This document shows, piece after piece, positions 10,035-21,505 of a stretch of DNA of 64,000 bases. Where the stretch lies: positions 310,001 through 374,000 of the forward strand of contig JAKZZE010000002.1 in assembly GCA_024220505.1 (NCBI GenBank), read 5' to 3'. Numbering within the stretch: position 1 is the first letter of the stretch; every line of letters begins with the position of its first letter. The stretch is from Rhizopus arrhizus. Its lineage: Eukaryota; Mucoromycota; Mucoromycetes; Mucorales; Rhizopodaceae. Below the pieces are notes generated by a model, which was not told the origin of the DNA, did no database searches, and saw nothing but the letters and a program-made list of their open reading frames with translations. A program made the position numbers and the translations under genes.

Positions 10035-11222
10035 ATGCAATCAAGCCAGTTGTTCTCTACATCCAAGAGTACCCTTACTGTGACTCAACTCGCAGATTTT
10101 GCTGCTTCCATGACATATTTGATGTGGCATGCACGCAAACCCAGTACTTCAGTGACAACAAATGTGGAACGATCATTTTCAAACAGTGCGTATGGAAATG
10201 ATATGTCTTATTTAATGTGGCAAGCAAAGAAACCCAGCACGAGGGTATCACCGATGGATGACTACACAATGACCTTCACAGCAAGTTTAGCTTTCAAGAA
10301 ATTTTGCTATCAAGTTCTATCTGCTACTCAACTTAAAGAATCTGCTGTTTATCTTTGCTTGAAATACATTGCCAATCTTTTGCAAATCAATCCTAGCATT
10401 GAAGGTGCTGAAGGGTCAGAGTATCGTTTGTTTGTTGTCGCTCTTATGTTGGCTAATAAATTCTTGGATGATAATACTTATACCAACAAAACATGGTCTG
10501 AAGTGAGTGGAATGAAAGTTCATGATTTAAATGTGATGGAAGCTGAATTTCTTGAGGCAATTGATTTCAATTTGTATATTCGAGCTCAAGATTTTGCTGT
10601 TTGGAAAATTTTATTGGAATCATGCCGTCAACGCTATTCAATTAGCTATACGGACACAGTACAAGAAAGACAAAAAGCAATTTATAACACACTTCACACA
10701 CTTGGACTTTATGATAATCAATTCAGCCAATTTGTTATTCACAAGCAGCAGCCCACTACACGTAATGTGTTTCAAGAAAAAGAAGAAGAGCCAGACCATA
10801 TTGCACGTATTACTGGTCTATTAGACAGGTCTTACAAAAAATATCTTGCGTCTGTTGAACACCAAGAACGACAAAGAAAGACAAGAGTACAATGGGATGA
10901 CCCACGTACGAGATGGCAGCAGCAGCAGCAATATCAGCAACCACCTTATTATCATTCATACCAAACACAAAGGCGCAGTGATCAAGAACAATTATTGGCT
11001 CCGAACCAATTACCTATCAATCTACAGCCACCTGCTGTTCGTTATGGAGGATACAGTAATGCTTGCCGATATGCCAATCGTAAACAATATCCAATCACCA
11101 ATTTGTCTCAAAAATCATGGGATCCTCTTGCTTACAGTTTACGCTGCCAAGGATCATATTCAAATGTAACTAATGATCAACATCTGAACTCTGCAAGACC
11201 TATCTCATGGAAAAACTTTTAA
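10035..11222 (+). CDS. Pho80/Clg1-type cyclin
   Basis: Single-exon gene, 395 residues. The cyclin box spans roughly residues 90-205. It includes the LKESAVYLCLKYIANLLQ helix, the central YRLFVVALMLANKFLDDN with the KFLDD signature typical of Pcl/Pho80-family cyclins, and WSEVSGMKVHDLNVMEAEFL. Such cyclins bind a Pho85/Cdk5-type kinase and direct it to substrates in phosphate, glycogen or morphogenesis pathways; Clg1-like is the best guess. The N-terminus holds a duplicated motif, TYLMWHARKPST and SYLMWQAKKPST, about 40 residues apart. The tail is Gln-rich (WQQQQQYQQ) and low in complexity. The gene starts just downstream of the first TE island but is intact. Confidence 0.85.
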   Translation: MQSSQLFSTSKSTLTVTQLADFAASMTYLMWHARKPSTSVTTNVERSFSNSAYGNDMSYLMWQAKKPSTRVSPMDDYTMTFTASLAFKKFCYQVLSATQLKESAVYLCLKYIANLLQINPSIEGAEGSEYRLFVVALMLANKFLDDNTYTNKTWSEVSGMKVHDLNVMEAEFLEAIDFNLYIRAQDFAVWKILLESCRQRYSISYTDTVQERQKAIYNTLHTLGLYDNQFSQFVIHKQQPTTRNVFQEKEEEPDHIARITGLLDRSYKKYLASVEHQERQRKTRVQWDDPRTRWQQQQQYQQPPYYHSYQTQRRSDQEQLLAPNQLPINLQPPAVRYGGYSNACRYANRKQYPITNLSQKSWDPLAYSLRCQGSYSNVTNDQHLNSARPISWKNF

Positions 11223-12214
11223 TAGTTTCCAATAGAGGTTTTTTTCTAACTTTTTTACCCCCTCAAAAACACCCACCTTTCAATTATTACACTTATTTTT
11301 TTTTTTTTTTTTACCTCTGCCACTTTTTTTTATGCGAAATATTTTTTTACTTTTTTTTTTTTCTTTTTTTTTATATAATAAAATTTGATTTTTTTTCTTT
11401 TTAACAAAAAAAAAAGGGGAATTTGTATAAAAAATGATATTCTTTTGTAGATGAATGTTATCCTAAAGTCCTTTATATTTGGCTTAACAATGTGATTTAC
11501 AAGCCTAATTTGTTTACAAGTGTACAATCTTTTTTTATAAAACACATTATCTTTTATTTCACTGTTACTTTTTTTAATCAATTTATATTCTACCATTCCA
11601 TGTTTTTACTATAGACCATCTATGTTACACTTAATATTATGAAGTTGTACTATAAAATGAAATAGATGAGATCAAGCGATGGACGCTGTAATTTTATTGT
11701 TCAAAAGTCTAATTTTTATCTTCATCTCTTACCTTTGTTCTGAGATCTTTCAAAACGACATCCTTCCGTGACACATATCTCAAACGATTTGGCTTGCATT
11801 GAAATCAATGGTCTGGCCATGATTCAATGACCAACAAATAAAGTTCACGTTTGTCCATTTGGTTTTTATCTAAATGGATCAACACTCAAGCCAATGACGG
11901 TTGGCATAGCTTAAAAAAGATACTTTTGTCAGATTTTATCCCTAAAGAGGGATTATTACTTATATAGTCCCATCTTGAAAGGGCAAATTATTTTTTTTAA
12001 TTATAACTTCGATCATAGAACCACTTGAAGCTTCACTGCTTTTTCTGATAAGCTCATGCTTGGTATCCTTCCAGTGCTCTTCTTCCCCTCGTCCCTCAAT
12101 TCTCAGCGTAAGAAAAATCTTTAGGTTTGTTTGATATGAAAACAAAGACAGACACCTTTTATTTTTGATTTCAATGTTGATAAATCAACTTTAAATGAAT
12201 GGCAGAGATTCTCT

Positions 12215-12249
<35 letters not shown>

Positions 12250-12889
12250 GTCTGGTACATATTACTTTTAATTTATTAAAATGCGCCACATCAACGGTAC
12301 TCTTTTGAGCTATCTATAATATACCTTCGCATTTTTCAGTTATGCAGAGCAAGAAATATTGAATGCAATTTCTTTTTTACGCGTTTATTTCACAAAGAAA
12401 TTAGGCAATATCAGCGAAGGCTTCTTGTTTTGTAAAGATCTCTCGATTTATGAAAGCAATTCTTTCATAAGTTCGTTACTTTAGCTTACAGATGGTGGGG
12501 ATGAAGTGACATTGACCAAAATTAAAAGAACGAGAAGCTAACAAAAGGTGATGTTGCATGTGGAGATGATTTATATTCAAAAATAAGAAGGAAGGGCTGT
12601 TATTAACAAACGGCCCTCTTTATAACAAAGAGGATCCGAATGAAAATAAAACCTGGTGTTCAGGAGTCATATATTATCTCTTTTGTCAAGGGTATACACG
12701 AATCGAGTGTTTTTTAATATGGTTCGGTCATTTAAAAAAGGGGTTTGTGCCTTCTTGGAAAGTCGCACTGTTGAAACTTGTTCGGAAAGGTTACACTGTG
12801 TCTGACCCATAAATAGTGGACTTAATTGCAAAGAAAAAAAGTTTTTTCTCGCTCTTCTTTTCCTTCTCTCTCACTCCTTTTAACCGAAG
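11223..12889. other. Intergenic region with T-rich 3' UTR and A29 tract
   Basis: The cyclin 3' flank is extremely T-rich (11290-11400). A 29-nt A run lies at 12219-12247. GA- and CT-rich patches precede the next gene (12841-12880). No gene or RNA recognised in about 1.7 kb. Confidence 0.5.
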
Positions 12890-13702
12890 ATGCAGACAAA
12901 GTCAATCTTTGTGTTTATTCATTTATGTCTGTTGTTTAGAATTGCATTTGGATTCATAAATACGACAGCAGGTGCAGTAGAACCAGTTGATTTGAATAGA
13001 TTTACACAGCTATTGTCCAATCATTTATTATATGAACACATTGACAAAGCCTATTTACAGCTATCAAAAAAGATTTCTTCAAAATTTAGAAATGCCATTC
13101 AAGTCAAAGTGAAGAAAGTATCTGACAGTCAAAAAATCATTATTCCTGTTGATGTACAAATATTAAAGAGACAATTGAAGGGGGCAGTAGGCTGTAAGTA
13201 GAAGAAAGACAGCAGATATAGATATCTGACATGGTGATGTATAGCATTCATCGAAGATAAGTTTACCACCCTCTTATCAACCAGACATAACACAAACAAT
13301 CTGCAAAACATAATGGATGAATTGATCTATGAATATTGTTTTTATGCAATAGATCAAAATGTATTGACATCTAAATCATGCTTAATGGAGAACAAGGATA
13401 GATTTTTAAGAGAGATATACAAACATATGAATCAAGAAGCGCAAGATGTTTTACGTCAAGCAAATGAATTTGATTTACCAAAACTATTTGAAAAGACAAG
13501 AGCACAAATCACTGGAATTCTTATTCATTTTAATCAGTATACAGTGAATCCACTTTATCATAGACTAGAATTAAATCAAAATGAAAGCGATAATGATAAT
13601 CATTGGATAACAAGCGATATGATACAAGAGTTTATTTCTATTATAAATCATACAGAGAAAGAAGAGCATAATATTCAGCGTCTTTTAGATTTATCAAAAT
13701 AA
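12890..13702 (+). CDS. Predicted secreted or ER-lumenal protein, unknown family
   Basis: Two exons, 12890..13193 and 13245..13702, encode 253 residues. The N-terminus is a good signal peptide (MQTKSIFVFIHLCLLFRIAFG). The rest is helical and charged with no second hydrophobic segment, so it is probably secreted or ER-lumenal. Candidate N-glycosylation sites include NTT near residue 24, NES near 225 and NHT near 240. Few cysteines, no enzyme motif and no recognised domain. Its stop codon lies 2 bp from the stop of the convergent PPR gene, so the two mRNAs must overlap at their 3' ends. Confidence 0.65.
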
Positions 13703-13704
13703 AA

Positions 13705-15957
13705 TTATTTATGTTTAGGTCGTCCTTCTAATCGTCTTCTAACCTGTCTGTCCATTGCTTCTTGTCCAATATTTGTCTTTATAACTTCCATTGCTAATTC
13801 TGGTCTATTTATATTATACAACCCATCCACTAGTTTGGTATATGTCTTTTGATTTGGCCTTTCTCCGATATTCTTTTCCATCTCCTCAATGTATCTTTTA
13901 GCTTTATTAATCCTGCCTTGTTCACACAGCCTGTTGATGAACGATTCATACAACTTCCTAGTTGGCTTGATACCGCGAGCAAGCATATCTTTTAATAGCT
14001 TTTCTGTGATGGATATATACTTTTTGTTTTCCAAACTAGCTACCAACAGTATCTTGTAGGTGATCCCATCTCTTTCTATTGGCTTGCCTCTTTGATTTGG
14101 TAATATCAATCCTCTGTCATTATAAAAGAATCTTCCAGCGATATCTTCAATATTATACTTGGTCAACAGTTTGCTGATGGCAATATTGTTTAAAAATACT
14201 TGATCTGATCCTCTAAGTGGCATTTCCAACAACTTTTTATATATCTGAGGTAACATTGAACTGCCTTGTTCATAATAACTAAGCATCGTTCGCATGGTTG
14301 TGTGGTTGGGTGTAATATTTACAAGTGCCATGTGTTTTAATATTTCCAAAATCTTTTCATGATTCATCGTTTTATCTTCTAATACCACTGTCCTCATCAA
14401 TATATTAAAGTCTACTACATCAGGACCATCTGTATGCTTTGCCATGTTCTTGAATGCCATTTTAGCTGCCAGTACATTGTTTCGCTTCAGATAGCATGAT
14501 ACAAGGGATGTCAGACCTTTATGCCGTAAATCCAGATCAAGTCCCTCAACCTGATTAAAAGTTCGCTCAAACAGCCCAATATCCCCTGATTTAGCACTCA
14601 AACTAAACAGTGTTCTCGCCGTCAGTTTAGCCAAAGATTTATTCATGTTTGGCATTGATTCCACCAGATTCTTTGATAATATTTTGGCTGTTGTCAATTC
14701 TTTGGTCATCACCAAGCACCTCACCGCATACACCTGTGCTTCCATTGTCATGTTGGGGTATATTTCCTGATATCGTCGGTATAGTCTCAGTACATCTGTA
14801 TGATATTTTAACTTGGCACAGTGTATCAGTAGCCCATCCAAGGTGCTTTGTTCTAGCTCCATTCCACCTTCCACCATCTTTTCCCATATTGTCAATGATT
14901 GCTTAATATTCTTTTCTGATAAATAGGCATTAATCAAATAATCTGAACAAAGCTGTGCTCCTCTAAGGTCATTCAATGAAATCGCTCCATCCAACACAAT
15001 TTCACCTGTACGTAATTCTCCTTTGTGTATACATCGACTGATCAGCTGCTTTAGTAGCTTAAATGAACTTATTCCAAGTTCTGTCTTTTGCATGTAGATT
15101 TTCCTTGTCAGGTGCAATTTTCTGTTGGAGAGGGCCTGTGATGCAAAGTAATTCAACACTCGCTCAATCAACTCTACATCATTCTGTCCATAGTCTGCAA
15201 CTAATTGCGTCAATTTTAATCCTGTATGGTTTTTCTTGACATACATCGCAGCTGATTCAAGTTGACCGTGGCCTAAATAGCACAGAGTGACTGACCTGAT
15301 TGTATCCTCTGTCAACGATAAATGTGGAGTGTTGGCGATATGCCCCAACCAAAATTCTAACTCAGCAATGTTCTTTTTTTCAGACAACAATTGCAATACG
15401 GCATCATAAGTTTGCATGCTCAGCAGCAGCTTTTTCTCCAGGGCATACTCCTTTAACAAATCCACTGCCTTGTCAAAATATTTGAGCTCTGCTGCTAGGC
15501 AAATCATCTGTTCTGCTTCTTGAACACCAAAAGGTACGTGTATAAACTTTCCTTCCTTCAGTTCCTTTAGGATATAAAACGCTTCAACCATGGGCCGCTT
15601 TGCCACCAAATAATCTGTGTGTACTGTAAACCTCATAAGGAACTGGTCAATATCCTCCCGCGTCAATTCTGCCAGACTCTGCGGTTCTTGTGTCTTGAGT
15701 CGACAGTAACTTTTCAACAATCGTTTTCGAGCCACTCGTCTTGTGATGGTTGTTTCGGCAATGGGTGATTCAATTTTAATATGGGTTGTATATTTTTCTG
15801 GATGATATAGTTCATTACGAAAATGGTCCAACAAATTCACCCTGGTTGTCACAGGGCGGTAGGGCATATTTCTTGAAAGACAGTTTTGACATAATATTTT
15901 TGTAAATAAAGTTTGTGGCCTCCAGCCTTCTCTTTGTAATATAGACTGGAAGGACAT
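13705..15957 (-). CDS. Pentatricopeptide repeat (PPR) protein, probably mitochondrial
   Basis: Single-exon 750-residue ORF. From about residue 150 to the end it consists of helix-turn-helix units of around 35 residues with PPR features, for example VDFNILMRTVV, ITYKILLVASL and KTYTKLVDGLYNINRPELA. The N-terminal 40 residues are basic, Ser/Gln-rich and nearly free of acidic residues, fitting a mitochondrial targeting sequence. Fungal PPR proteins bind organellar RNA and act in processing, stability or translation of mitochondrial transcripts. No extra catalytic domain is seen. The C-terminus is strongly basic (RRRLEGRPKHK), which may help RNA binding. Specific target RNA unknown. Confidence 0.85.
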   Translation of the reverse strand: MSFQSILQREGWRPQTLFTKILCQNCLSRNMPYRPVTTRVNLLDHFRNELYHPEKYTTHIKIESPIAETTITRRVARKRLLKSYCRLKTQEPQSLAELTREDIDQFLMRFTVHTDYLVAKRPMVEAFYILKELKEGKFIHVPFGVQEAEQMICLAAELKYFDKAVDLLKEYALEKKLLLSMQTYDAVLQLLSEKKNIAELEFWLGHIANTPHLSLTEDTIRSVTLCYLGHGQLESAAMYVKKNHTGLKLTQLVADYGQNDVELIERVLNYFASQALSNRKLHLTRKIYMQKTELGISSFKLLKQLISRCIHKGELRTGEIVLDGAISLNDLRGAQLCSDYLINAYLSEKNIKQSLTIWEKMVEGGMELEQSTLDGLLIHCAKLKYHTDVLRLYRRYQEIYPNMTMEAQVYAVRCLVMTKELTTAKILSKNLVESMPNMNKSLAKLTARTLFSLSAKSGDIGLFERTFNQVEGLDLDLRHKGLTSLVSCYLKRNNVLAAKMAFKNMAKHTDGPDVVDFNILMRTVVLEDKTMNHEKILEILKHMALVNITPNHTTMRTMLSYYEQGSSMLPQIYKKLLEMPLRGSDQVFLNNIAISKLLTKYNIEDIAGRFFYNDRGLILPNQRGKPIERDGITYKILLVASLENKKYISITEKLLKDMLARGIKPTRKLYESFINRLCEQGRINKAKRYIEEMEKNIGERPNQKTYTKLVDGLYNINRPELAMEVIKTNIGQEAMDRQVRRRLEGRPKHK

Positions 15958-16548
15958 TTACAAAAAATATAAATGTTTTTTCTCGTTGCTGTTTAAAAAA
16001 AAAGTAGATCTGTCAAATTGTTGCAAAAGAAAAATACCGGGTGCTGGAAAAACTTTTTTTGGGCAAAAAAAGTTGGACATTTCACAAGTCACCCAACTAT
16101 TTCTTGATGAAAAAAAAATAAAGGTGACGTGTATTGCGGAGATTACAAATTGTCTTGATCCACAGCGCCTTATGCCTATGGTGGTTGGAAACATATTTTC
16201 ATTTCAGCAAGTAGCGAGCTATTAGTTTGTGCATAATGATGCTACCACAGTGCTTATCTTTGATACACTGCAGAAGTCCTTCTTTATTACATCAGAACTT
16301 TTCATTCAACATGTAAACCGCTAGAGTCTACCTTATTGTTTTATTCAAAATATAACGTATTGTACTTTTTTTGGATTGTGTAGCAACTATAATGTGATTT
16401 TAGCAAATATGCAGTTATTTATTTAATGGTTAAAACATCTAAAAGAAAGTATGCTTTGTGTTATTAAAAAAAACCATGTACTTTTAACACAAATATGTTT
16501 TTCTATTGTATTTACATCATTAGGGACAAAGTTTCCAGGGATTATTCT
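15958..16548. other. Intergenic region
   Basis: Shared upstream/downstream spacer between the PPR gene and the next minus-strand gene. The open frame at 15986-16225 covers the PPR leader on the opposite strand and has no supporting features. Nothing else seen. Confidence 0.5.
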
Positions 16549-17022
16549 TCAGTTTAGGTGACTCTCCTGTGAAGAGACATGAAGCATCTCCATTTGTAGC
16601 TGTAATGCGTACGATTTGTTTAATAGACGTCGTAGTTGCTCTGTAACGCGATCTGCTTCCTATTATATCATTTAGTCTCAAACAATCATTTTGCAATTTA
16701 TGATATAAACCTCAGCTGCCATCTTGTTTTCTTTCATCAGCTCTATATATTCTTTGGATTCTGTTTCTTCTGCCTTATTCTTTTCTGGCAATTCGTTTGT
16801 TTCTAACCAGTTTGTAGTTGATCTGAGTGTTCTTAACAAGCTTTCCAGATCTTGACGTGATTTCTGAAGAGCTACAAGATCTGGTTCAACTGTCAGTGAA
16901 GAACCTGAAGCTGTAGAGACTGAACGAATGATTTTTAACATTGTTTCCCATAATTCTGTTAATGTCAGTAATCCTTTATTCGCATTTTCGTATACTTGAA
17001 GTGATTTAGTAGTCGCAGACAT
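16549..17022 (-). CDS. Small helical protein, possibly a Mediator subunit (Med30-like)
   Basis: Two exons on the minus strand, 16711..17022 and 16549..16659, intron 51 nt, 140 residues. The protein is all helical: an N-terminal ENANKGLLTLTELWETMLK helix, a central LQKSRQDLESLLRTLRST helix, an acidic linker, then VTEQLRRLLNKSYALQLQM. Length and pattern (long amphipathic helices with a C-terminal EQLRxLL repeat) recall Mediator head/middle subunits, especially Med30. Identity is too weak to assert from sequence alone. It could equally be another small coiled-coil complex subunit. Start chosen at the only upstream ATG. Confidence 0.6.
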
Positions 17023-17230
17023 AACGGAAATATGGGGCAGAGAAAAAAAAAATATTTATTGCTGTTTTAAGAATTTTACATATATCCCAATACTGTTCGA
17101 CACACAAAAAAGTGGGACTAGATGGATGATAAGTAAATATGAGATTACAATAAATATATAATTTTTTTTATTCTTATTTAGTGTCATTAGAAAAGTTATC
17201 AAGCAAAAAAAAAAAAAAAAGATAAATAAA

Positions 17231-19192
17231 TTACAAGACGTATCTGAAGGACGGATGACGGTCTCCAACTAAATCAGCACCACCGTGTTTTTCAATTTCT
17301 TTTTCCTTTTGAGAGTCAGTCAAGAAAGTTCTTCGTTTGTTCTCTCGGGCTAATAAGATCCTGAGAAGAATCACAAGAACTGTTTGTGCTGCCATACATG
17401 AGAATGCGATTACGTTACCTCCAAAGTATTTTGGTGGATCTATAATGGGATAAATTAGTAAAAAAAAAGTAGCGAAGAAAAAGTGCTGATAGAACGAACC
17501 ATAATAAATTTGACCACCAATAGCGCCACCAATGGTGCCTACTGATACAATAGCTGCTGAAGCAACTGCTCGACGAGTCAATCCACCACTAATAAAGACT
17601 TGTGAACATCATTTTCCTCCTCTTATAAAAGAAAACTTACAAATTATTATTGAACCATGCTACTTTTACAGCAACATTTGCATATACACCAATAGTAACA
17701 ATGCAGGCAGCAATATAATTACCAGCTACATTGGATGCAGGCAAAAACATGAGAAGTAAGAAACCAAGTAATGCAAAGATGTTGGTACAAATCATATGAT
17801 AAGCCCGTTCAAAATATTTATCTAATCATTTTAACAAGTTCAATTGGATGCATATACAACTCTTATTTTTGTCTTACCTGAGCTCCAGCCTATGGCCACA
17901 GTAACTAGGAAAGCTAAAAAGTAAGGAGGAGTTGTCATTGCTTGTGCAGCAGCTGTTGACCATGTACCCATGTCAGCAATAATAGAAGGTAAAAAGAGTG
18001 TAACGCCCTGCAATGCACTGGTACCAGTGATATATATAGCCATATACATGTACGTCTTCCAATCTGTGAATACAGAAACGACCTGGGACCATGACCAGGA
18101 ATGATCATACGAGGCACCAGCATCTTCAGCAAGTCTGTTTGCTGCAAATTCTCTTTCTTCGTCTGACAAAAATTTAGCCGTTTCAGGACTATTGGGAAGA
18201 TACCATGCGGTAACTACCGCCAAAATTACTGTTGGAACACCTTCAATAATAAAAAGCCTATTTAAATCATGATTTGCTCATTTAGAAACTTGTATCCAAA
18301 CTGTTTCTCATCATTTTACCACTGCCATGTTTTTAAACTATCATTAGAAATTTGGCTGATACCATATGCAATGAGACCACCAAAGGCACCTGCAAGGGAA
18401 CTGAATGACCAAAAGAAACTAATTCGTCTACCATATTCCTGTCTTGTGTACCATAACGACATGAAATAAATTACACCAGGAAAAAAACCTTCAAATAGTA
18501 TGATTCATATTTGCTATATTTTTTTTTTTGACTATTATCATTTTACCAGCTTCAAATACACCAATAAAGAACCGAGCACTTGCAATAGATGCAAAGTTTT
18601 TACTAGCTGCCATTGCAGTTGCAACTGTACCCCAAAGGCTACAGGTAATAATTAAAAAAGTTATTCGTAAACAAATATGTACATCTACTTACAACATGAG
18701 AATCCCTAACCAATAAGACGGACGCCAGCGTCGCATAATGATATTTGAAGGTAAATCGAAAATGACATAAGAGAAATAAAAGATAGACAATGACCATTTG
18801 TAATCTGATTTGGACATATTCAAGTCTGCTTCGAGTCCACCAAGCTTAGCATTACCAATATTTGACCTACAGTAGATATAAATATGATCAGCGTATGCAA
18901 ACCCTATGATTTAGTCTATATTTTATACCTATCAATATAACTTAAAAGATACAGTATACATAATAAAGGAAGAATACGTCTGTCGAGTTTCCTAAAGTAA
19001 AAAATAGTTTAGTTATAGAACACATTATAAGCAAAATTCGCACCTAACCAGCTTTGAAGTAAGAGCTTTTCTTTCACTTGATAAGTTTTCTAATTCTTCA
19101 ACAAAAGAAGCATCATTGTTATTGTCCTTTGAATCACTCGACTTTTCAGCCAAATGTATTGATGGGGATGAAGACACTTTTTCAGAAGTCAT
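17231..19192 (-). CDS. MFS transporter, Dal5/Tna1 type (anion:cation symporter family)
   Basis: Nine minus-strand exons in phase: 19044..19192, 18929..18991, 18693..18866, 18547..18638, 18320..18488, 17878..18257, 17641..17821, 17500..17588 and 17231..17439, 501 residues. Features include DRRILPLLCILYLLSYIDR at TM1, SNIGNAKLGGLEADL, RFFIGVFEAGFFPGVIYF, and a central loop with WYLPNSPETAKFLSDEER. These are characteristic of the fungal allantoate/nicotinate permease group (Dal5, Tna1), which imports organic anions across the plasma membrane. The conserved SNxGNAKxxGL loop supports this subfamily. Twelve membrane segments are expected and the C-terminus is hydrophilic and cytosolic. Substrate cannot be read from the sequence; nicotinate, allantoate or a related carboxylate is plausible. 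Confidence 0.88.
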
Positions 19193-19537
19193 TTGTAAGA
19201 AATGAATAAAAGTAAAAAAGAAAGAGCTAATGTGAGATGAAAAGCATTAATTTATAAGAATAGCTCCCTATGCTAAATCAATAAGGTAATCCAAATATTC
19301 CTACTTGCTGAGTTATGTTATGATATTCTTGATTTCCCCAGCTTTTTCGAAACCATGAGTTTCAATTGCGGGGAAGTGGATAAAACCACACCTTATTTTT
19401 TTTCCCGGACAATTTTTCCTTTTTCAATGAAAAATTAGCCAAATATAGAAAATTATTGAAGAGAGACTACTATAGACAATGGACTACATCAAATATAACT
19501 TTAAGTGTTATCTAAGTTTATCTCCATTTTTTTTTTT

Positions 19538-19572
<35 letters not shown>

Positions 19573-21505
19573 AGGCAGAAAGAATACACACAACCAACTG
19601 CATTTTCTGGAACTTATTGGGCAAATAAGTAAAATAAAAAAATTAAGGATCTTGCATGATACAAGTAGTATTTTTTCCCATTTGAGGCGGTAAAAATTAG
19701 TGAAACATTAGTTCTTTTCCTCACTAGTGACATAATATAGGGCATGAACCCTTATGTGTCGTTTATAAAGAAACCTGTCAATGAAATACTAATTTACTTG
19801 TAAAAGAGGAAGAAAAGAGAAAAAAAAAAAAACTTTGTATGATGCCTATTGCTATTATTATTTTTCTATGTATACTTGTCAGTAAAAGTGAGGGAAAACT
19901 TATATTTTTCAGCACTTAATACACACAAAGCGTTGGCGGGATTTAAACAGTGATGTGGGGTAAATTTCCGTAAAATCGTTGTGTTTATGTAATATTTTTT
20001 CATTATTCTTTTTTTTTTTAACGCATTTGAAACAACGGAATCTTGTTCGAGCCATATATTATTTGATCTCAATAAAAATAGGTTTTTTGTTTTCGTTTCT
20101 GCTTAATAATATGATTGATACACAAATAAACGTAGAACGGTTTGTTCGACAAAGCTTTCAAATTCATGCTACAGAGACTGACAGCTACGAGTGAACACAG
20201 TTTCACTTTTTTAATGTTCGCTTTTATTTCTTGATCTTGGAAAAAAAAATTATGAATCTTTAATTTGCTTATTTTCTTGTATGTTTTCTACTATTCATTT
20301 TCACATACATCTAATTAATGTTTCTAGTAAAAGCCTACCAAGAAATGTTCTTTTATTATTCATCATCACAATATCTTTAGTAACACAATAAGAGTAACAT
20401 GGCCTTTAAAGATTTAGACACAGCCTTTTTTAAAAGCTTCATGCTCTTTTGAATTCTTCAAAATTCATACTATTTTGCGATGTAACTTGAACTTCCTTGA
20501 TGAACGCAACTTATTGTGATATTCTTGTATATAATCACAAGCTTTTTTAGTAAGTCCAACCAATGTTTCAGATCCTAAATAACTTAATATGGAAAAATGT
20601 AAAAAATTCTCACTGCCACAATATCCGCGGTGCATTTCCCTCTTTTGGGAGCTTGGCAAAATTTAGATTATTTTGTGCTTTCTACTCAACTGATGAAATG
20701 ATTCTAGTAAGATTTGTTCTTTCTATTAAAATCCTTTCATCAATAGCACATAAATCATTCTCTTTTTCCAATCAGGTTGTGATTTTTCTTTTTCATTGTG
20801 CTACTTTATTCGATGTACAGTAAGCCAAACAAGGATAGATGATGTGTATAATACATTGCTTACTTTTTAAAGAGTACGTTCAATGAGATTTTCACAAGCG
20901 TTTTATTACGAAAGATGATAAAAACCTTTTTTGAAGATAGAATAAACTCAGATTTATTACGTATGTCCTTCTCGCTCACATATTTTTTTCTGTTCAATAT
21001 TTTAACAGTAGGAAAAATACGGAAAAGTTATTTTTTACCGCATATCCCTCTTTGTTACATTGCACCTCACACCATATGCTCATGATTTTGGTTTTTAACC
21101 CACCTGCCTCATTTTACTTCACCTGTTTAATAATTTATCTATCAGCACCTTCTTTGGTTAGTAATATTTGTTACCAATTTGTTAGCAATTGTGCAGTGAA
21201 ATGTCCGGCTTTAATATCAATGATATTGCCGCATATAAAAACGAGAAAGATTGATGTACGATTCTATAATGAAGAGCATTGCTTTTTCTTATTTTGCACT
21301 TGTAAGATTTCTTTTTATTTTTTTCCGGTCAAAATAGAGGCCTTTTCATGCCCTATCTTATAAATGGCATACTGCCTCAAAAAGATGACGCTACACAACC
21401 TGATATCATTCACTACATGCTCTCTCATTAACAAGAAATAAAAGGGAATAAATAAAGTTTTTAATTCTCACGTATATTACAAGACTAAAAAAAGGGGGGC
21501 TTCTT
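19193..21505. other. Long intergenic region with A33 tract and possible gene remnant
   Basis: About 2.3 kb between two minus-strand transporter genes. It contains T11-C-A33 at 19527-19571. On the minus strand at 20465-20800 there are protein-like stretches (RILIERTNLTRIISSVE, then a stop, then LGSETLVGLTKKACDYIQEY) that could be remains of a gene. No consistent gene model could be built. Confidence 0.35.

Noticed and set aside
15986..16225. Plus-strand ORF of 79 codons beside the PPR start
   Set aside because: Lies in the PPR leader region, lacks composition or splice support, and its minus-strand counterpart at 15958 is equally long.
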